Positions 46,236-55,635 of a DNA stretch of 64,000 nucleotides are shown here, piece after piece. Numbering within the stretch: position 1 is the first letter of the stretch; each line of letters starts with the position of its first letter. A program made the translations under genes and the position numbers. The notes beneath the pieces were generated by a model. It did not search any database and was not told where the DNA came from. It saw only the letters and a list, made by a program, of their open reading frames with translations. This DNA comes from Gemmatimonadota bacterium (GTDB lineage Bacteria; ARS69), in NCBI GenBank assembly GCA_030747075.1, contig JASLLL010000005.1, positions 1 to 64,000 of the forward strand, in the 5' to 3' direction.

Positions 46236-48323
46236 TTACTCGCCTTCTCCCTTCGCTTCCGCTTCGGCCTCGGCCTCCGGCGTCGCGTCGTCAGCCCCGG
46301 CCTCCGCGGCCTCCTCCGCACCTTCGGCCGCATCCGCATCCGGGGTTGCTTCGGCACCTTCGGGCGCATCCGCATCCGGGGTTGCGTCGGCACCTTCGGC
46401 CGCTTCGGACTCCAGGCTCGCAGCAGCGTCTGCTGCCTCCGCCTCACGCTTCGCAGCCGCCTCTTCGCGAGCTGCGCGGCGCTCTCCGGCACGACGCTGG
46501 ACCTCGGCGCGGAAGTTCATCTCCTCTTCCTCCCCGAGACCTTCCAGGTAGTCCTTCAGAGAGAGCACAATCCGCCGCTGCTGCTGATCAAGACTGATGA
46601 CCTTCAGCGGCACATCGTCTCCCTCCTCGAAGAGATCCGCCGGAGTCACGATGTCTTCCCAGCCAAGGTGCGAGATGGGAACAAAGCCCTCGAGGTCGTG
46701 CTCCAGATCCACGACCACTCCGCGATCCAGGAGACGGCTCACCTTACCCACCGTCTCAATGTCCGGCTGGAATTGCTCTGAAAGCTCCAGCCAGGGATCG
46801 TCGTGAACCTGCTTGATCCCCAGAGAAATCCGACGGGCTTCCTTGTCGATATTGAGGACGATGACCTCGACCTCGTCGCCCTTTTTCACCACCTCGTTGG
46901 GGTGGCGGATTCTCTTCGTCCAGGACATGTCGCTGATGTGAACGAGTCCGTCGATCCCCTCCTCCAGCTCTACAAAGGCGCCGAAGTTGGTGAGGTTCCG
47001 TACCGTTCCATCCAGCTTGGAGCCGACCGGGTACTTCTCGTCCAGCGTCAGCCACGGATTCGGTTCGATCTGCTTGAGTCCGAGAGAGATCTTCTCGTTC
47101 TCCTGATCCACCTTCAGCACCACGGCCTCGATCGTCTCGTTGACGGTCACGACCTTGCCGGGATGACGCACATGACGCGTCCAGCTCATCTCCGAAACGT
47201 GGACAAGCCCTTCCACGCCGCGCTCCAGTTCGATGAATGCGCCGTAATCGGTGATCGAAACCACGCGCCCGTTGATCCGTGAGTTGACGGGATAACGCTC
47301 CTCGACATTCTCCCACGGATACGGGGTCAGCTGCTTCAGACCCAGCGAAATCCGCTCTCTCTCGCGGTCGAACTCCAGCACCTTGATCTCGATGGTGTCG
47401 CCAATGGACACGATCTCGCTCGGATGCCCGACTCGTCCCCATGCCATGTCCGTAATGTGCAGGAGGCCGTCGATCCCGCCGAGATCCACGAAGGCGCCGA
47501 AGTCGGTGATGTTCTTGACCTGGCCCTCGCGAGTCTGTCCCTTCTCCAGTTCCTTGATGAGCGCGTCGCGCTTGACCGCACGCTGCTCTTCCAGAACCAC
47601 ACGCCTTGACACGACAATGTTCCTGCGACGCTTGTTCAGCTTGATGACCTTGAACTCCAGCGTCTCTCCGATGAGATCGTCGAGGTTGGGAACGCGACGC
47701 AACGCAACCTGCGAACCGGGGAGGAATGCATCCACTCCGAACAAGTCCACGACCACGCCACCCTTGATCCGGCGCACCAGCCGACCGTCCACGACGCTCT
47801 CTTCGTCGTAGGCGTCCTTGATGCGGTTCCAGACGCGAAGGAAGTCCGCCCGCTGCTTCGAGAGAACGACGAGCCCGTCGCGGTTCTCCATTCTCTCTAG
47901 AAACACCTCCACGGTGTCGCCGACGGCAATGCTGTCACGCTCCGTGAACTCGGAGAGGTTGATGGCCCCCTCCGACTTGAAGCCGATGTCCACGATCACC
48001 TGTTTCTCGAGGATCGTGAGGATCTTCCCCTGGACGATCTCCCCTTCGGAGAGGTCCGCCATGGATTCCTCGTACAGCCCCAAGAGTTCCGCAATCTCCG
48101 GAGACTCCAGATCCAGGTCTTCTTCATCGGCGAGGTTCACGAGCTTCGGCGGATCCGGCGGACGGATCGTCTCCGTCTGCACGGCTTCTTCGCTGCTCTC
48201 CTGGGCCGAGGATCCATCTTCCGGGATCTCCGGCGCGTCGCACACGGTTCCTTCGGCCGCTTCCACGGCCTCGTCGGTCTGAATGTCCGTTCCCTTGTCT
48301 TCTGTCATGACTTTCTGGTCCAT
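46236..48323 (-). CDS. rpsA: 30S ribosomal protein S1
   Basis: Helps bind and unfold mRNA on the 30S subunit. The 695-aa protein has an acidic N-terminal extension (about residues 1-70), then six S1 OB-fold repeats, with repeats 3-5 the most canonical (for example NITDFGAFVDLGGIDGLLHI). The C-terminus ends in about 110 residues of Ala/Glu-rich low-complexity sequence containing near-exact 12-residue repeats. ATG 48323 is preferred to an upstream open frame that overlaps plsC. The usual neighbour order cmk-plsC-rpsA is kept. Confidence 0.96.
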   Translation of the reverse strand: MDQKVMTEDKGTDIQTDEAVEAAEGTVCDAPEIPEDGSSAQESSEEAVQTETIRPPDPPKLVNLADEEDLDLESPEIAELLGLYEESMADLSEGEIVQGKILTILEKQVIVDIGFKSEGAINLSEFTERDSIAVGDTVEVFLERMENRDGLVVLSKQRADFLRVWNRIKDAYDEESVVDGRLVRRIKGGVVVDLFGVDAFLPGSQVALRRVPNLDDLIGETLEFKVIKLNKRRRNIVVSRRVVLEEQRAVKRDALIKELEKGQTREGQVKNITDFGAFVDLGGIDGLLHITDMAWGRVGHPSEIVSIGDTIEIKVLEFDRERERISLGLKQLTPYPWENVEERYPVNSRINGRVVSITDYGAFIELERGVEGLVHVSEMSWTRHVRHPGKVVTVNETIEAVVLKVDQENEKISLGLKQIEPNPWLTLDEKYPVGSKLDGTVRNLTNFGAFVELEEGIDGLVHISDMSWTKRIRHPNEVVKKGDEVEVIVLNIDKEARRISLGIKQVHDDPWLELSEQFQPDIETVGKVSRLLDRGVVVDLEHDLEGFVPISHLGWEDIVTPADLFEEGDDVPLKVISLDQQQRRIVLSLKDYLEGLGEEEEMNFRAEVQRRAGERRAAREEAAAKREAEAADAAASLESEAAEGADATPDADAPEGAEATPDADAAEGAEEAAEAGADDATPEAEAEAEAKGEGE
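46319..46408 (-). repeat. 36-bp tandem repeat in the rpsA C-terminal tail
   Basis: Two near-identical 36-bp units (46319-46354 and 46355-46390; two base differences) and a partial third (46391-46408). Each encodes about 12 residues of the type GAEATPDADAAE. Such in-frame repeats can expand or contract without a frameshift. Confidence 0.85.
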
Positions 48324-48378
48324 CCCTTCCCTGCGAATATACGGTTCCTTGCGGACGAAGCGCCGGGCGGGCCGAGGG

Positions 48379-49038
48379 CTAGCGCCGGGCCTTCGCTTCC
48401 GGGGAACCGTTCCCCCGATCGGAGATTCCACGCCCCGGTTCAAGCTCCGTGATGTGCTCCATCACGACGCTCGCGATCCGCCGGTAGTCCTCCCGCCGGT
48501 TCTCCGGGTTCGTGTCCCCCTTCGGGAGCGTGAACGGGCGTCCTATGGCCACCCGCACACGTCCCCGGCGGAGCAGGCTCCGCAAGGGGTGATCCGACCC
48601 TTCCACCCGAACCGGAAGCACCGGCACGGGATTCCTGGTGAGCACCATGCCCACCCCAATCTTCGGCCGCCTGGGCCTTCCCTGGCGACCGCGCGTGCCT
48701 TCCGGAAAGTACAGGAGCGCCCCCTGGCTCTCCAGCACGCGGTCAAACTCTCTGAGCGTCTTCACCGACAGGCTGTCGCGATCCACCGGGATCGAGTTCA
48801 GCGCGCGGATGGTCCGCCCGAGCAGCGGAACCCCGAAGAGCTCCCGCTTCGCCGCGAAGAACACCTCTCGCGGAAGCGCGCTCCCGATCAGAGGCGGGTC
48901 GACCGTCCCGATGTGGTTGCACGCGACAAGAAGCGCCCCCTCTCGGGGGACATGCTCCAACCCTGTCACGCGCACTCCCCAAAGGAGACGCGCCACCCCC
49001 CGGACCAGGCTGTGCGCAAACCGATAGAAAGGGGTCAA
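48379..49038 (-). CDS. plsC: 1-acyl-sn-glycerol-3-phosphate acyltransferase
   Basis: Acylates lysophosphatidic acid to phosphatidic acid. The 219-aa protein has the acyltransferase motifs NHIGTVDPPL (H-x4-D) and FPEGTRGRQG, with RALNSIPVDRD between them. The first possible start is TTG 49038, since an in-frame stop lies just upstream; the ribosome site is weak and the exact start is uncertain. The gene lies between cmk and rpsA, a position often held by ispH or plsC. Confidence 0.9.
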   Translation of the reverse strand: MTPFYRFAHSLVRGVARLLWGVRVTGLEHVPREGALLVACNHIGTVDPPLIGSALPREVFFAAKRELFGVPLLGRTIRALNSIPVDRDSLSVKTLREFDRVLESQGALLYFPEGTRGRQGRPRRPKIGVGMVLTRNPVPVLPVRVEGSDHPLRSLLRRGRVRVAIGRPFTLPKGDTNPENRREDYRRIASVVMEHITELEPGRGISDRGNGSPEAKARR

Positions 49039-49121
49039 AAGGCCCGATTCCCTTCATTCCCGGCACGGACAAACGGGCATCCTAGAGCACTCGGGGGGGG
49101 CATGGGAAGAAAAAAGGAGAC

Positions 49122-49817
49122 TCAACCGTTGGAAGTCCCGGATTCCGCCTCTCGCCGTTGCCGCACAATCTCCACGACCGCCAGAACCTGCTCCTCAATG
49201 GTCATCTTCGTGGTGTCGAGAGGGACTGCGTCCTCGGCCCGACACAAAGGGCTGTCCAGCCGGTCGGAATCCAGGGCATCCCGCTTGCGGATTTGGTCCA
49301 TCAGCTCTTCCACCGGGACGACCACTCCTTCTGAAGCCAGCTCCCGGGATCGCCGCCTCGCACGCTCCTTGAGCGACGCCACCAGGAAGACCTTCACTTC
49401 GGCGTCGGGGAACACCACCGTGCCGATGTCCCGGCCTTCCACGACGACATCGCCACGCTGCCCGACACCCCGCTGCAAACGCACCATCTCCCGCCGGACC
49501 GCCGGAACCCGCGCCACAAGAGAGACGGTTCGGCTGATCTCAGGGTCGCGAATCTCGCCGGTCACATCCCGGTCGTCCACGACCACTCGCGTTCCCTCCG
49601 CGCCGTGCGCCAGGTCCAGATCCGTGGAGGCAGCCAGGCGACCGAGCGCCTCTTCGTCGGTGAGGTCGGTCCCTTCCTGAAGCGCCTTCCAGGTGATCGC
49701 GCGATACATCGCGCCGGTGTCCAGATACAGGTGTCCCAGCCGCTCCGCCACCAGTCGCGCGGTCGTGCTCTTCCCCGAGGCCGCCGGACCGTCGATCGCC
49801 ACCACTCTTCCGCTCAT
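49122..49817 (-). CDS. cmk: Cytidylate kinase
   Basis: Phosphorylates CMP and dCMP with ATP. The 231-aa protein has the P-loop AIDGPAASGKSTTARLVAERLG, YLDTGAMYRAITWKAL, and the substrate region VVVEGRDIGTVVFPDA. ATG 49817 shares ATGA with the aroA stop. Downstream, 83 nt separate it from plsC; that gap holds an 8-base C tract on the coding strand. Confidence 0.97.
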   Translation of the reverse strand: MSGRVVAIDGPAASGKSTTARLVAERLGHLYLDTGAMYRAITWKALQEGTDLTDEEALGRLAASTDLDLAHGAEGTRVVVDDRDVTGEIRDPEISRTVSLVARVPAVRREMVRLQRGVGQRGDVVVEGRDIGTVVFPDAEVKVFLVASLKERARRRSRELASEGVVVPVEELMDQIRKRDALDSDRLDSPLCRAEDAVPLDTTKMTIEEQVLAVVEIVRQRREAESGTSNG

Positions 49818-51130
49818 TTCGCTCTCCGCACGACACGACGCAAGCGTCCATCAAAGCCGGGATCTGAGACCCGAATACACGAAGAACCCAAGATGCGCAC
49901 TCTCCCTCGCGCGAGGAGACTTGCCACGCGAAAGGCCATCGCAAGCCGGTGGTCCCCGTGTGAATCCACCGTGCCTCCGTGGAGTTCTCCCCCTTCGATG
50001 ATGAGCCCGGCGGGGCGCTCCGTCACACGAGCCCCCAGTCGGCCCAATCCCTCCGCCAGCCCGGCCAGACGGTCGGATTCCTTCACCCGAAGCTCTCCGG
50101 CCCCTGTGATCCGTGTGGTTCCCCGACACGCCCCGGCAGCCAGAACCGCCAGCACGGGGATTTCATCCAGAAGCGACGGGATCGCCGGGCCGCCGATCCT
50201 CACACCGTGAAGTGTGCCCGCTCGCACGCGGAGGTTCCCGACCGGCTCCCCGCACCAGCGGCGCAACTCCACCATGTCGATGCGGGCCCCCATGCGGGAC
50301 AACACTCGATAGAACCCCAGACGCGTCGGGTTCAGGCAGATGCCCTCCAGCCACAGGTCCGACCCCGGGAGCGCGGCGGCCGCGGCGGCCAGGAATGCCC
50401 CGGCGGAAGGGTCGGCCGGGACGCGCCCCGACGGGGACGCGAGGCTCCCCCCCGCGCGAAGTCGGGCTCGCCCCTTCTCCCGGCGTATGGGCAGCCCCAG
50501 TGCGTCCATCATTCGCTCCGTATGGTCCCGGGATGCGCCGGGTTCGACAATGTCCACCGCCACTTCCGCCCCGTGCGCGGCGAGGAGAATGGCCGACTTG
50601 ACCTGCGCGCTGGCTACGGGGAGCGAAAAGCGCCCGCCGCGAAGCGCACCCCCTTGAATGCACAGCGGCGGCATAATCTCCGCCCCGGCACCCGCGACTC
50701 CCTCCACCTTCGCACCCATGCGCCGGAGGGGGACCGCAACCCGCGACATGGGGCGCCGCACGAGCGAGGTGTCACCGGTAAGCCGCGAACGAAAGGGGCA
50801 CGCGGCCAGGACTCCCGCCAAGAGGCGCATCGTGGTGCCGGAGTTCCCGCAGTCAATGCTACGGCCGGGCTTTCTGAAAGGGGACTCTGTCGCGCGCGCA
50901 CCCCCGCGCCCAATGACAGTCCATGCCCCGCCCTCTCTCTGAACGCGGACACCCAGAGCCGCCAGCGCCCCGGCAGTGGAGGCGACATCTTCGCCAGGAT
51001 TGAGCCCGGTCAGCCGCACGGATTCCCCTGACAAGGCCGCAAACAGGAGCGCACGATGAGAAAGTGACTTGTCTCCGGGGGGGCGGACTCGACCCGTCAC
51101 GCACGGGGCGGCTCTCCGCAGGGCCGTCAC
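49814..51130 (-). CDS. aroA: 3-phosphoshikimate 1-carboxyvinyltransferase (EPSP synthase)
   Basis: Sixth step of the shikimate pathway, adding enolpyruvyl to shikimate-3-phosphate. The 438-aa protein has [16 protein letters not shown], then [37 protein letters not shown], and the C-terminal [16 protein letters not shown] and [15 protein letters not shown]. The GNSGTTMR loop resembles Bacillus-type enzymes more than the enterobacterial form. The GTG start shares GTGA with aroF, and its end shares ATGA with cmk. Confidence 0.97.
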   Translation of the reverse strand: MTALRRAAPCVTGRVRPPGDKSLSHRALLFAALSGESVRLTGLNPGEDVASTAGALAALGVRVQREGGAWTVIGRGGARATESPFRKPGRSIDCGNSGTTMRLLAGVLAACPFRSRLTGDTSLVRRPMSRVAVPLRRMGAKVEGVAGAGAEIMPPLCIQGGALRGGRFSLPVASAQVKSAILLAAHGAEVAVDIVEPGASRDHTERMMDALGLPIRREKGRARLRAGGSLASPSGRVPADPSAGAFLAAAAAALPGSDLWLEGICLNPTRLGFYRVLSRMGARIDMVELRRWCGEPVGNLRVRAGTLHGVRIGGPAIPSLLDEIPVLAVLAAGACRGTTRITGAGELRVKESDRLAGLAEGLGRLGARVTERPAGLIIEGGELHGGTVDSHGDHRLAMAFRVASLLARGRVRILGSSCIRVSDPGFDGRLRRVVRRAK

Positions 51131-52140
51131 AGCCCGCGGCCCACCGCGCGGGCGACCTTTCGGAGATCCGTCATCCCTTCCGCGAACCGCTCGGGAAGCA
51201 GCGACTGGACGCCATCAGAGAATGCCGTTTCCGGCGAATCGTGGACTTCGATCATCAGTCCGTCCGCACCGGCGGCCACCGCGGCCCGCGCCATCGGCAT
51301 CACAAATCGCCAGGTCCCCACGGCGTGACTCGGGTCCACAAAGATCGGGAGGTGCGTCAATGACTCCAGCAACGGCACGGCCGAAACATCCAGCGTGTTG
51401 CGCAACGCCGTCTCGAAGGTGCGGATCCCGCGTTCGCAGAGGATCACATTCTCATTCCCGTTCGACATGACATACTCCGCCGACATCAGGAACTCGCTGA
51501 TCGTGGTCATCAGCCCGCGCTTCAGGAAGACGGGCGTGCGCGTCCGGCCGACTTCGTTCAGAAGGCTGAAGTTCTGAACATTCCGCGCACCGATCTGGAG
51601 AATGTCCGCATATTCGCAGACCAACTCAACATCGCGCGTGTCCATGACTTCCGTCACAATCGCCAGGCCGGTCCTCTCTCGAACTTCGGCAAGGATCTGC
51701 AGCCCTTCCTCGCCCAGCCCCTGGAACGAATACGGGGAGGTCCTCGGCTTGAAGGCTCCGCCCCGAAAGACGGTGGCACCCGCCTTCGCCACGGCATCAC
51801 CGATGGTGAAGCACTGCTCCCGCGACTCCACGGAGCACGGCCCCGCCATGACGACGACCTTCTTGCCCCCCGCCCGCGATTTCCCCGCCTTGATGACGGT
51901 CTTCTCCCCGCGAAACTCGCGGCTCGCCATCTTGTAGGGCTTGGCGGTGGCCACCACGCGCTCCACCCCGGGAAGCGCCTCCAGTTGTGAACCGCGGAGG
52001 GTCTCCATGTCTCCCTCCACAGAGACGACCACGCGATCCGCGCCATGAGCCACATGCGCCTGCGCGCCCAGCGCGGTCAGCCGGTCCAGCAGCGCGTCGA
52101 TGTTCTTCTGTGTCACATTTGGAGAGAGAATGAGAATCAC
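51127..52140 (-). CDS. aroF: 3-deoxy-7-phosphoheptulonate (DAHP) synthase, type I-beta
   Basis: First step of the shikimate pathway, joining PEP and erythrose-4-phosphate. The 337-aa protein has an N-terminal ferredoxin-like regulatory domain (about residues 1-70) typical of the Thermotoga/Bacillus I-beta group, then the barrel with [33 protein letters not shown] and [14 protein letters not shown]. The start is GTG 52140, shared with the rluB stop as GTGA. The N-terminal domain suggests feedback control by an aromatic product. Confidence 0.96.
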   Translation of the reverse strand: MILILSPNVTQKNIDALLDRLTALGAQAHVAHGADRVVVSVEGDMETLRGSQLEALPGVERVVATAKPYKMASREFRGEKTVIKAGKSRAGGKKVVVMAGPCSVESREQCFTIGDAVAKAGATVFRGGAFKPRTSPYSFQGLGEEGLQILAEVRERTGLAIVTEVMDTRDVELVCEYADILQIGARNVQNFSLLNEVGRTRTPVFLKRGLMTTISEFLMSAEYVMSNGNENVILCERGIRTFETALRNTLDVSAVPLLESLTHLPIFVDPSHAVGTWRFVMPMARAAVAAGADGLMIEVHDSPETAFSDGVQSLLPERFAEGMTDLRKVARAVGRGL

Positions 52141-52898
52141 GAGACATCCTCCCCGGACGCAAGCTCGGGACCGAACACAGCACTTCGAAGGCCGTCCAGT
52201 TCCGTCTCCGTCAAGGGCCGCCACTTACCGGGCGCCAGAGAGCCCATGGTCAACGAGCCCACCTGAGTGCGCACAAGGCGCGTCACTTCCAGACCGAACA
52301 AAGCGAACATCCTCCGAACTTGTCTCTTGCGCCCTTCCCGAAGCGTGACCTCCAGGCGGGTGAATCTCTTTTCGCGCTCCACGATGCGTACGCGCGCCGG
52401 CTGTGTCGGCCCGTCTTCAAGGCGAACGCCTCGTCGGAGGGCATCCACCACCGCAGGAGCGACTCCCCCCAGCACCTCCACCAGGTAAACCTTCTCCACC
52501 TTGAACGCCGGGTGGGCCAGACGGTAGGCCAGATCCCCGTCATTGGTAAAGAGAAGCAAGCCTTCGCTCCGGAAGTCCAGACGCCCCACGGGGAAGACAC
52601 GCACGGGAACCTCCGTGAGAAAGTCCATCACAATCCGCCGCCCCCGGGGATCCACCGCGGCCACGAGGACATTGGGGGGCTTGTGGAACGCCAGGGAGAC
52701 CGATTCTTCCTCTGCCGTCACGACCTTCCCGTCCACGCACACCGAATCGCTGTCCGGCTGGATCCGGCCTCCCAGTTCGGACACGACCTCGCCGTTGACG
52801 GTCACCCGCCCCTCGGAGATGAGAGCATCGCACCGGCGACGGGAAGCGACTCCCGCCCGTGCAAGGAACCGGTTAAGCCTGAGCGCCTGAGTCATCAA
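52137..52898 (-). CDS. rluB: rRNA pseudouridine synthase, RsuA/RluB family
   Basis: Isomerises a uridine in rRNA. The 253-aa protein has an N-terminal S4 domain ([22 protein letters not shown]) and the catalytic core with [21 protein letters not shown], where the Asp in RLD is the nucleophile, plus [15 protein letters not shown]. RluB and RsuA cannot be separated with certainty; the scpB neighbour favours RluB. It overlaps scpB by 26 bases. Confidence 0.93.
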   Translation of the reverse strand: MMTQALRLNRFLARAGVASRRRCDALISEGRVTVNGEVVSELGGRIQPDSDSVCVDGKVVTAEEESVSLAFHKPPNVLVAAVDPRGRRIVMDFLTEVPVRVFPVGRLDFRSEGLLLFTNDGDLAYRLAHPAFKVEKVYLVEVLGGVAPAVVDALRRGVRLEDGPTQPARVRIVEREKRFTRLEVTLREGRKRQVRRMFALFGLEVTRLVRTQVGSLTMGSLAPGKWRPLTETELDGLRSAVFGPELASGEDVS

Positions 52899-53778
52899 CC
52901 GTGCCCGACTCCCTCCCGGAGTGAGACGAGGATTCCTGTCCCGCCGTGGAAGCCGTTTCCGGATCTTCGCTCATGTCGCCGGGTGGGATTTCGTCGAAGG
53001 CGTCCGGCTCTTCCGAAGCCGCACCATTTTCGGTCAGTGTCCCTTCGGGGAGTTCTCCAGCCAGAAGAGATTCCAGTTCCGCGGTCCCGGGCAAGTCCGA
53101 CACATTCTCCAGCCCGAAGTAGACGAGGAACTCCCGAGTGGTCGTATAGAGAAGTGGACGCCCGGGAGCATCGGCACGCCCTGCAATGCGAACCAGTTTT
53201 CGCTCCAGAAGGTGCCGGAGGACGCTGTCCGTGGAAGTGACTCCGCGAATGGCATCAATCTCCGCACGAGTCGCCGGCTGCTTGAACACGACGATCGAGA
53301 GCGTCTCCAGGGCCGCCCGCGAGAGGCGGGAAGGGATCTTCTCCTTGTGCAGGCGCGTCAGGAGTTCGGAGAAGCCGGACACCGTCACCATCCGAAATCC
53401 GCCCGCAAGCGCTACAATCCGAAACACGCGCCCTGACTCTGCATACGCAAGATTGAGTTCATCGATTGCCCGAAGCACATCCTTGCGTTCCGCTCCGCAC
53501 AGATCCGCAAGGCGACGCGGCGCAAGAGGGATTTCGCAGGAGAAGAGAAGCGCCTCTACCGTCTCGGTCACTGCGGGACCGGCCCCATCCACCGGCTCCG
53601 CCACCGATCCCCCGGGCGCGGACACCTGAGCCGCAGGTTCCACATACCCCGCATCCACGGATTCCGCAGACGCCTCCGCGACCGGCATGTCCTTCACCGG
53701 AAGCGAAGCTTCTTCCACGACGGGTTCCCGTTCCTTCGACTTCTCCTGGACTTCTTCATGCGTCATCAGGGATTCCAA
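52873..53778 (-). CDS. scpB: Segregation and condensation protein B
   Basis: Winged-helix subunit of the SMC-ScpAB condensin. The conserved core runs from about residue 70 to 225 (VEALLFSCEIPLAPRRLADL, LSIVVFKQPATRAEIDAIRG, GRPLLYTTTREFLVYFGL). Both termini are long, acidic and poorly conserved, making the protein (301 aa) longer than the usual ~190. ATG 53766 is a possible shorter start. It overlaps scpA by 23 bases. Confidence 0.93.
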   Translation of the reverse strand: MESLMTHEEVQEKSKEREPVVEEASLPVKDMPVAEASAESVDAGYVEPAAQVSAPGGSVAEPVDGAGPAVTETVEALLFSCEIPLAPRRLADLCGAERKDVLRAIDELNLAYAESGRVFRIVALAGGFRMVTVSGFSELLTRLHKEKIPSRLSRAALETLSIVVFKQPATRAEIDAIRGVTSTDSVLRHLLERKLVRIAGRADAPGRPLLYTTTREFLVYFGLENVSDLPGTAELESLLAGELPEGTLTENGAASEEPDAFDEIPPGDMSEDPETASTAGQESSSHSGRESGTVDDSGAQA

Positions 53779-54601
53779 CCTCCGTTCTCCTCAGCCAGAT
53801 TTCGCCAAACAGATCCGCTTGATTCACGGCCAGCACTCTCTTCCGAATCAGTTCCAGGAGCGCCAGAAAGGTCGTAATGACATTGGCCCGGCTGGGGGTT
53901 CCCTCGAAGAGGCGGGCAAAACTCACGCCCTCCGAGTTCCGGTCACACTCCGCCAGAATGGCCTCCGTCCTCTCCTCCACCGAATACTCCTCCGGCTCCA
54001 GCGTGAAAGGTGTGTCGTCCGGGCGGTTCGAAAGGACGGTTCGAAACGCGCGATACAGCTCCAGCATCGTCAGATCCAAACTCTCCGTTCCCGGGTCCTC
54101 TGCCTCGGGAAGGGCGCTTGGCCCTCGCTCAAAGATGCCGCGCCATTCCTGTTCCCGGTCTCCCAGCAGTTCCGAAACCTTCTTGAACTCCCGGTATTCC
54201 AGAAGGCGGCGGACCAGTTCCGCGCGAGGATCTTCTTCCTCGTCTTCCAGGTCTTCGTCTTCACGCGGGATCAGCGTGCGGCTCTTGATGCGCATCAGCG
54301 TGGCCGCCATCAGGAGGAACTCCCCCGCGAAGTCCAGGTCCAGCGACTCCACATCCTGAATGGAGAGCAGAAACTGCTCCGTGATGTGGGCGATGGGAAT
54401 ATCGTGAATGTCCACTTCGTCCCGTTTGATCAGATGCAGAAGCAAATCCAGCGGCCCTTCGAACTGATCCAGCGACACTCGGTAGCCGTCGCCCCGAACC
54501 GGGGAGTCCACCTCGGCGGAGAGGGCGGTCCCGGGCCGCGCCTCCACGGCTTCGACCACCTTTCCGGCGGGCGGAGCAAGGACCTGCTCTTCCGTGGACA
54601 T
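53756..54601 (-). CDS. scpA: Segregation and condensation protein A
   Basis: Kleisin subunit of SMC-ScpAB, 281 aa. The N-terminal domain has YRVSLDQFEGPLDLLLHLIK, then IPIAHITEQFLLSI and EFLLMAATLMRIKSRTLIP; the C-terminal winged helix ends VTTFLALLELIRKRVLAVNQ-like. ATG 54601 has GAGGAAG four bases upstream. About 35 disordered residues precede the conserved region. Confidence 0.95.
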   Translation of the reverse strand: MSTEEQVLAPPAGKVVEAVEARPGTALSAEVDSPVRGDGYRVSLDQFEGPLDLLLHLIKRDEVDIHDIPIAHITEQFLLSIQDVESLDLDFAGEFLLMAATLMRIKSRTLIPREDEDLEDEEEDPRAELVRRLLEYREFKKVSELLGDREQEWRGIFERGPSALPEAEDPGTESLDLTMLELYRAFRTVLSNRPDDTPFTLEPEEYSVEERTEAILAECDRNSEGVSFARLFEGTPSRANVITTFLALLELIRKRVLAVNQADLFGEIWLRRTEVGIPDDA

Positions 54602-54726
54602 GGGACTTCCTCAGTTGGGCGCGGGTTCTTGAACTCTGCGTTGCCGCGGAGATTACCCGCATGCCCTCACCTGCGCCAGTCCGCAGTTTCACCGCCTCCG
54701 TGGGACAGGGGCAGCGTGGAAGAGCG

Positions 54727-55635
54727 TCACGACCTTCGGGCCCGCTCACGAGGATGGGCGCTTCTATGGACCTCGGAGAGGAGCGTCGTGTCCACTCGCG
54801 TGTAAATCTGCGTCGTGGACAGGTCTGCATGGCCCAGAAGCTCCTGAACGACGCGCAGGTCCGCCCCTCCCTCCAGCAGATGAGTCGCGAAGGAGTGCCG
54901 CAGAGTATGGGGAGACACACTCCCGCCCAGCCCGGCCGCTCGCGCGTGACGCCGAATCGCAAGCCAGATTCCCGCACGAGAGAGACGCCCCCCGCGCGCG
55001 TTCAGAAACAGCGCGTCTTCGCGCCTGCCCCGAAGAAGCGAAGGCCTCCCCTTCCGCCGCCACGCCTCCACCGCATGGCGGGCGATGCGCCCTACCGGGA
55101 CCTGGCGTTCCACTTCTCCCTTGCCTCGAACGCGAACAAGTCCCGGCTCTTCGTCCAGATCTCCCTCATTCACCGAGGCCATCTCCGACGCCCGCAGGCC
55201 GGTCGCGTAACCGAACTCCAGAAGAGCCGTGTCACGAAGGGCCAATGGGCCTTCCTTCGGCACCGCCGCGAGCAGGCGTTCGATTTCCGGCACCGTCAAC
55301 GCACCCGGGAGCTTCCGCGTGCGCCGAGGCCCCACGACTTCGCGCGTCGGATCCTCCCCCGCGAGCCCGGCGCGAAGCGCGCTTCGGTGAAGTCCCCGCA
55401 CTGCGCTCAGTCTCCTGCGAACCGTGGTGGGCGCGCGCCCCCGCTTCGTCTCGGACTCCAGGAACTCGGCCACGAGTGTCGGGGTGACATGCTCCACTTC
55501 GACCACCTCGCGCTTCCGCAGTGCCTCCACATACGCCGCAAGATCCCGACGGTACGCGTCCAGCGTGTTCTTCGACGCACCCCGTTCAACCGAGAGTTCA
55601 TCCAGAAAGCGCCGCTTCGCGTCCTCCAGCTTCAT
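54727..55635 (-). CDS. xerD: Tyrosine recombinase XerD/XerC
   Basis: Site-specific recombinase that resolves chromosome dimers with FtsK. The 302-aa protein has the SAM-like N-terminal domain (about residues 1-90) and the catalytic domain with all key residues: Arg in YATGLRASE, Lys in RGKGEVER, His/Arg in SPHTLRHSFATHLL, His in LGHADLSTT and the Tyr nucleophile in QIYTRV. XerC or XerD (or a single XerH-like enzyme) cannot be told from this window. It overlaps uvrC by ATGA. Confidence 0.93.
   Translation of the reverse strand: MKLEDAKRRFLDELSVERGASKNTLDAYRRDLAAYVEALRKREVVEVEHVTPTLVAEFLESETKRGRAPTTVRRRLSAVRGLHRSALRAGLAGEDPTREVVGPRRTRKLPGALTVPEIERLLAAVPKEGPLALRDTALLEFGYATGLRASEMASVNEGDLDEEPGLVRVRGKGEVERQVPVGRIARHAVEAWRRKGRPSLLRGRREDALFLNARGGRLSRAGIWLAIRRHARAAGLGGSVSPHTLRHSFATHLLEGGADLRVVQELLGHADLSTTQIYTRVDTTLLSEVHRSAHPRERARRS

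Noticed and set aside
48323-48378. TATATT upstream of rpsA as a promoter
   Set aside because: No -35 at suitable distance, and the start would fall in the ribosome-binding site.
49093-49100. Run of eight G between cmk and plsC as a phase-variable element
   Set aside because: It is intergenic and does not separate recognisable promoter elements.
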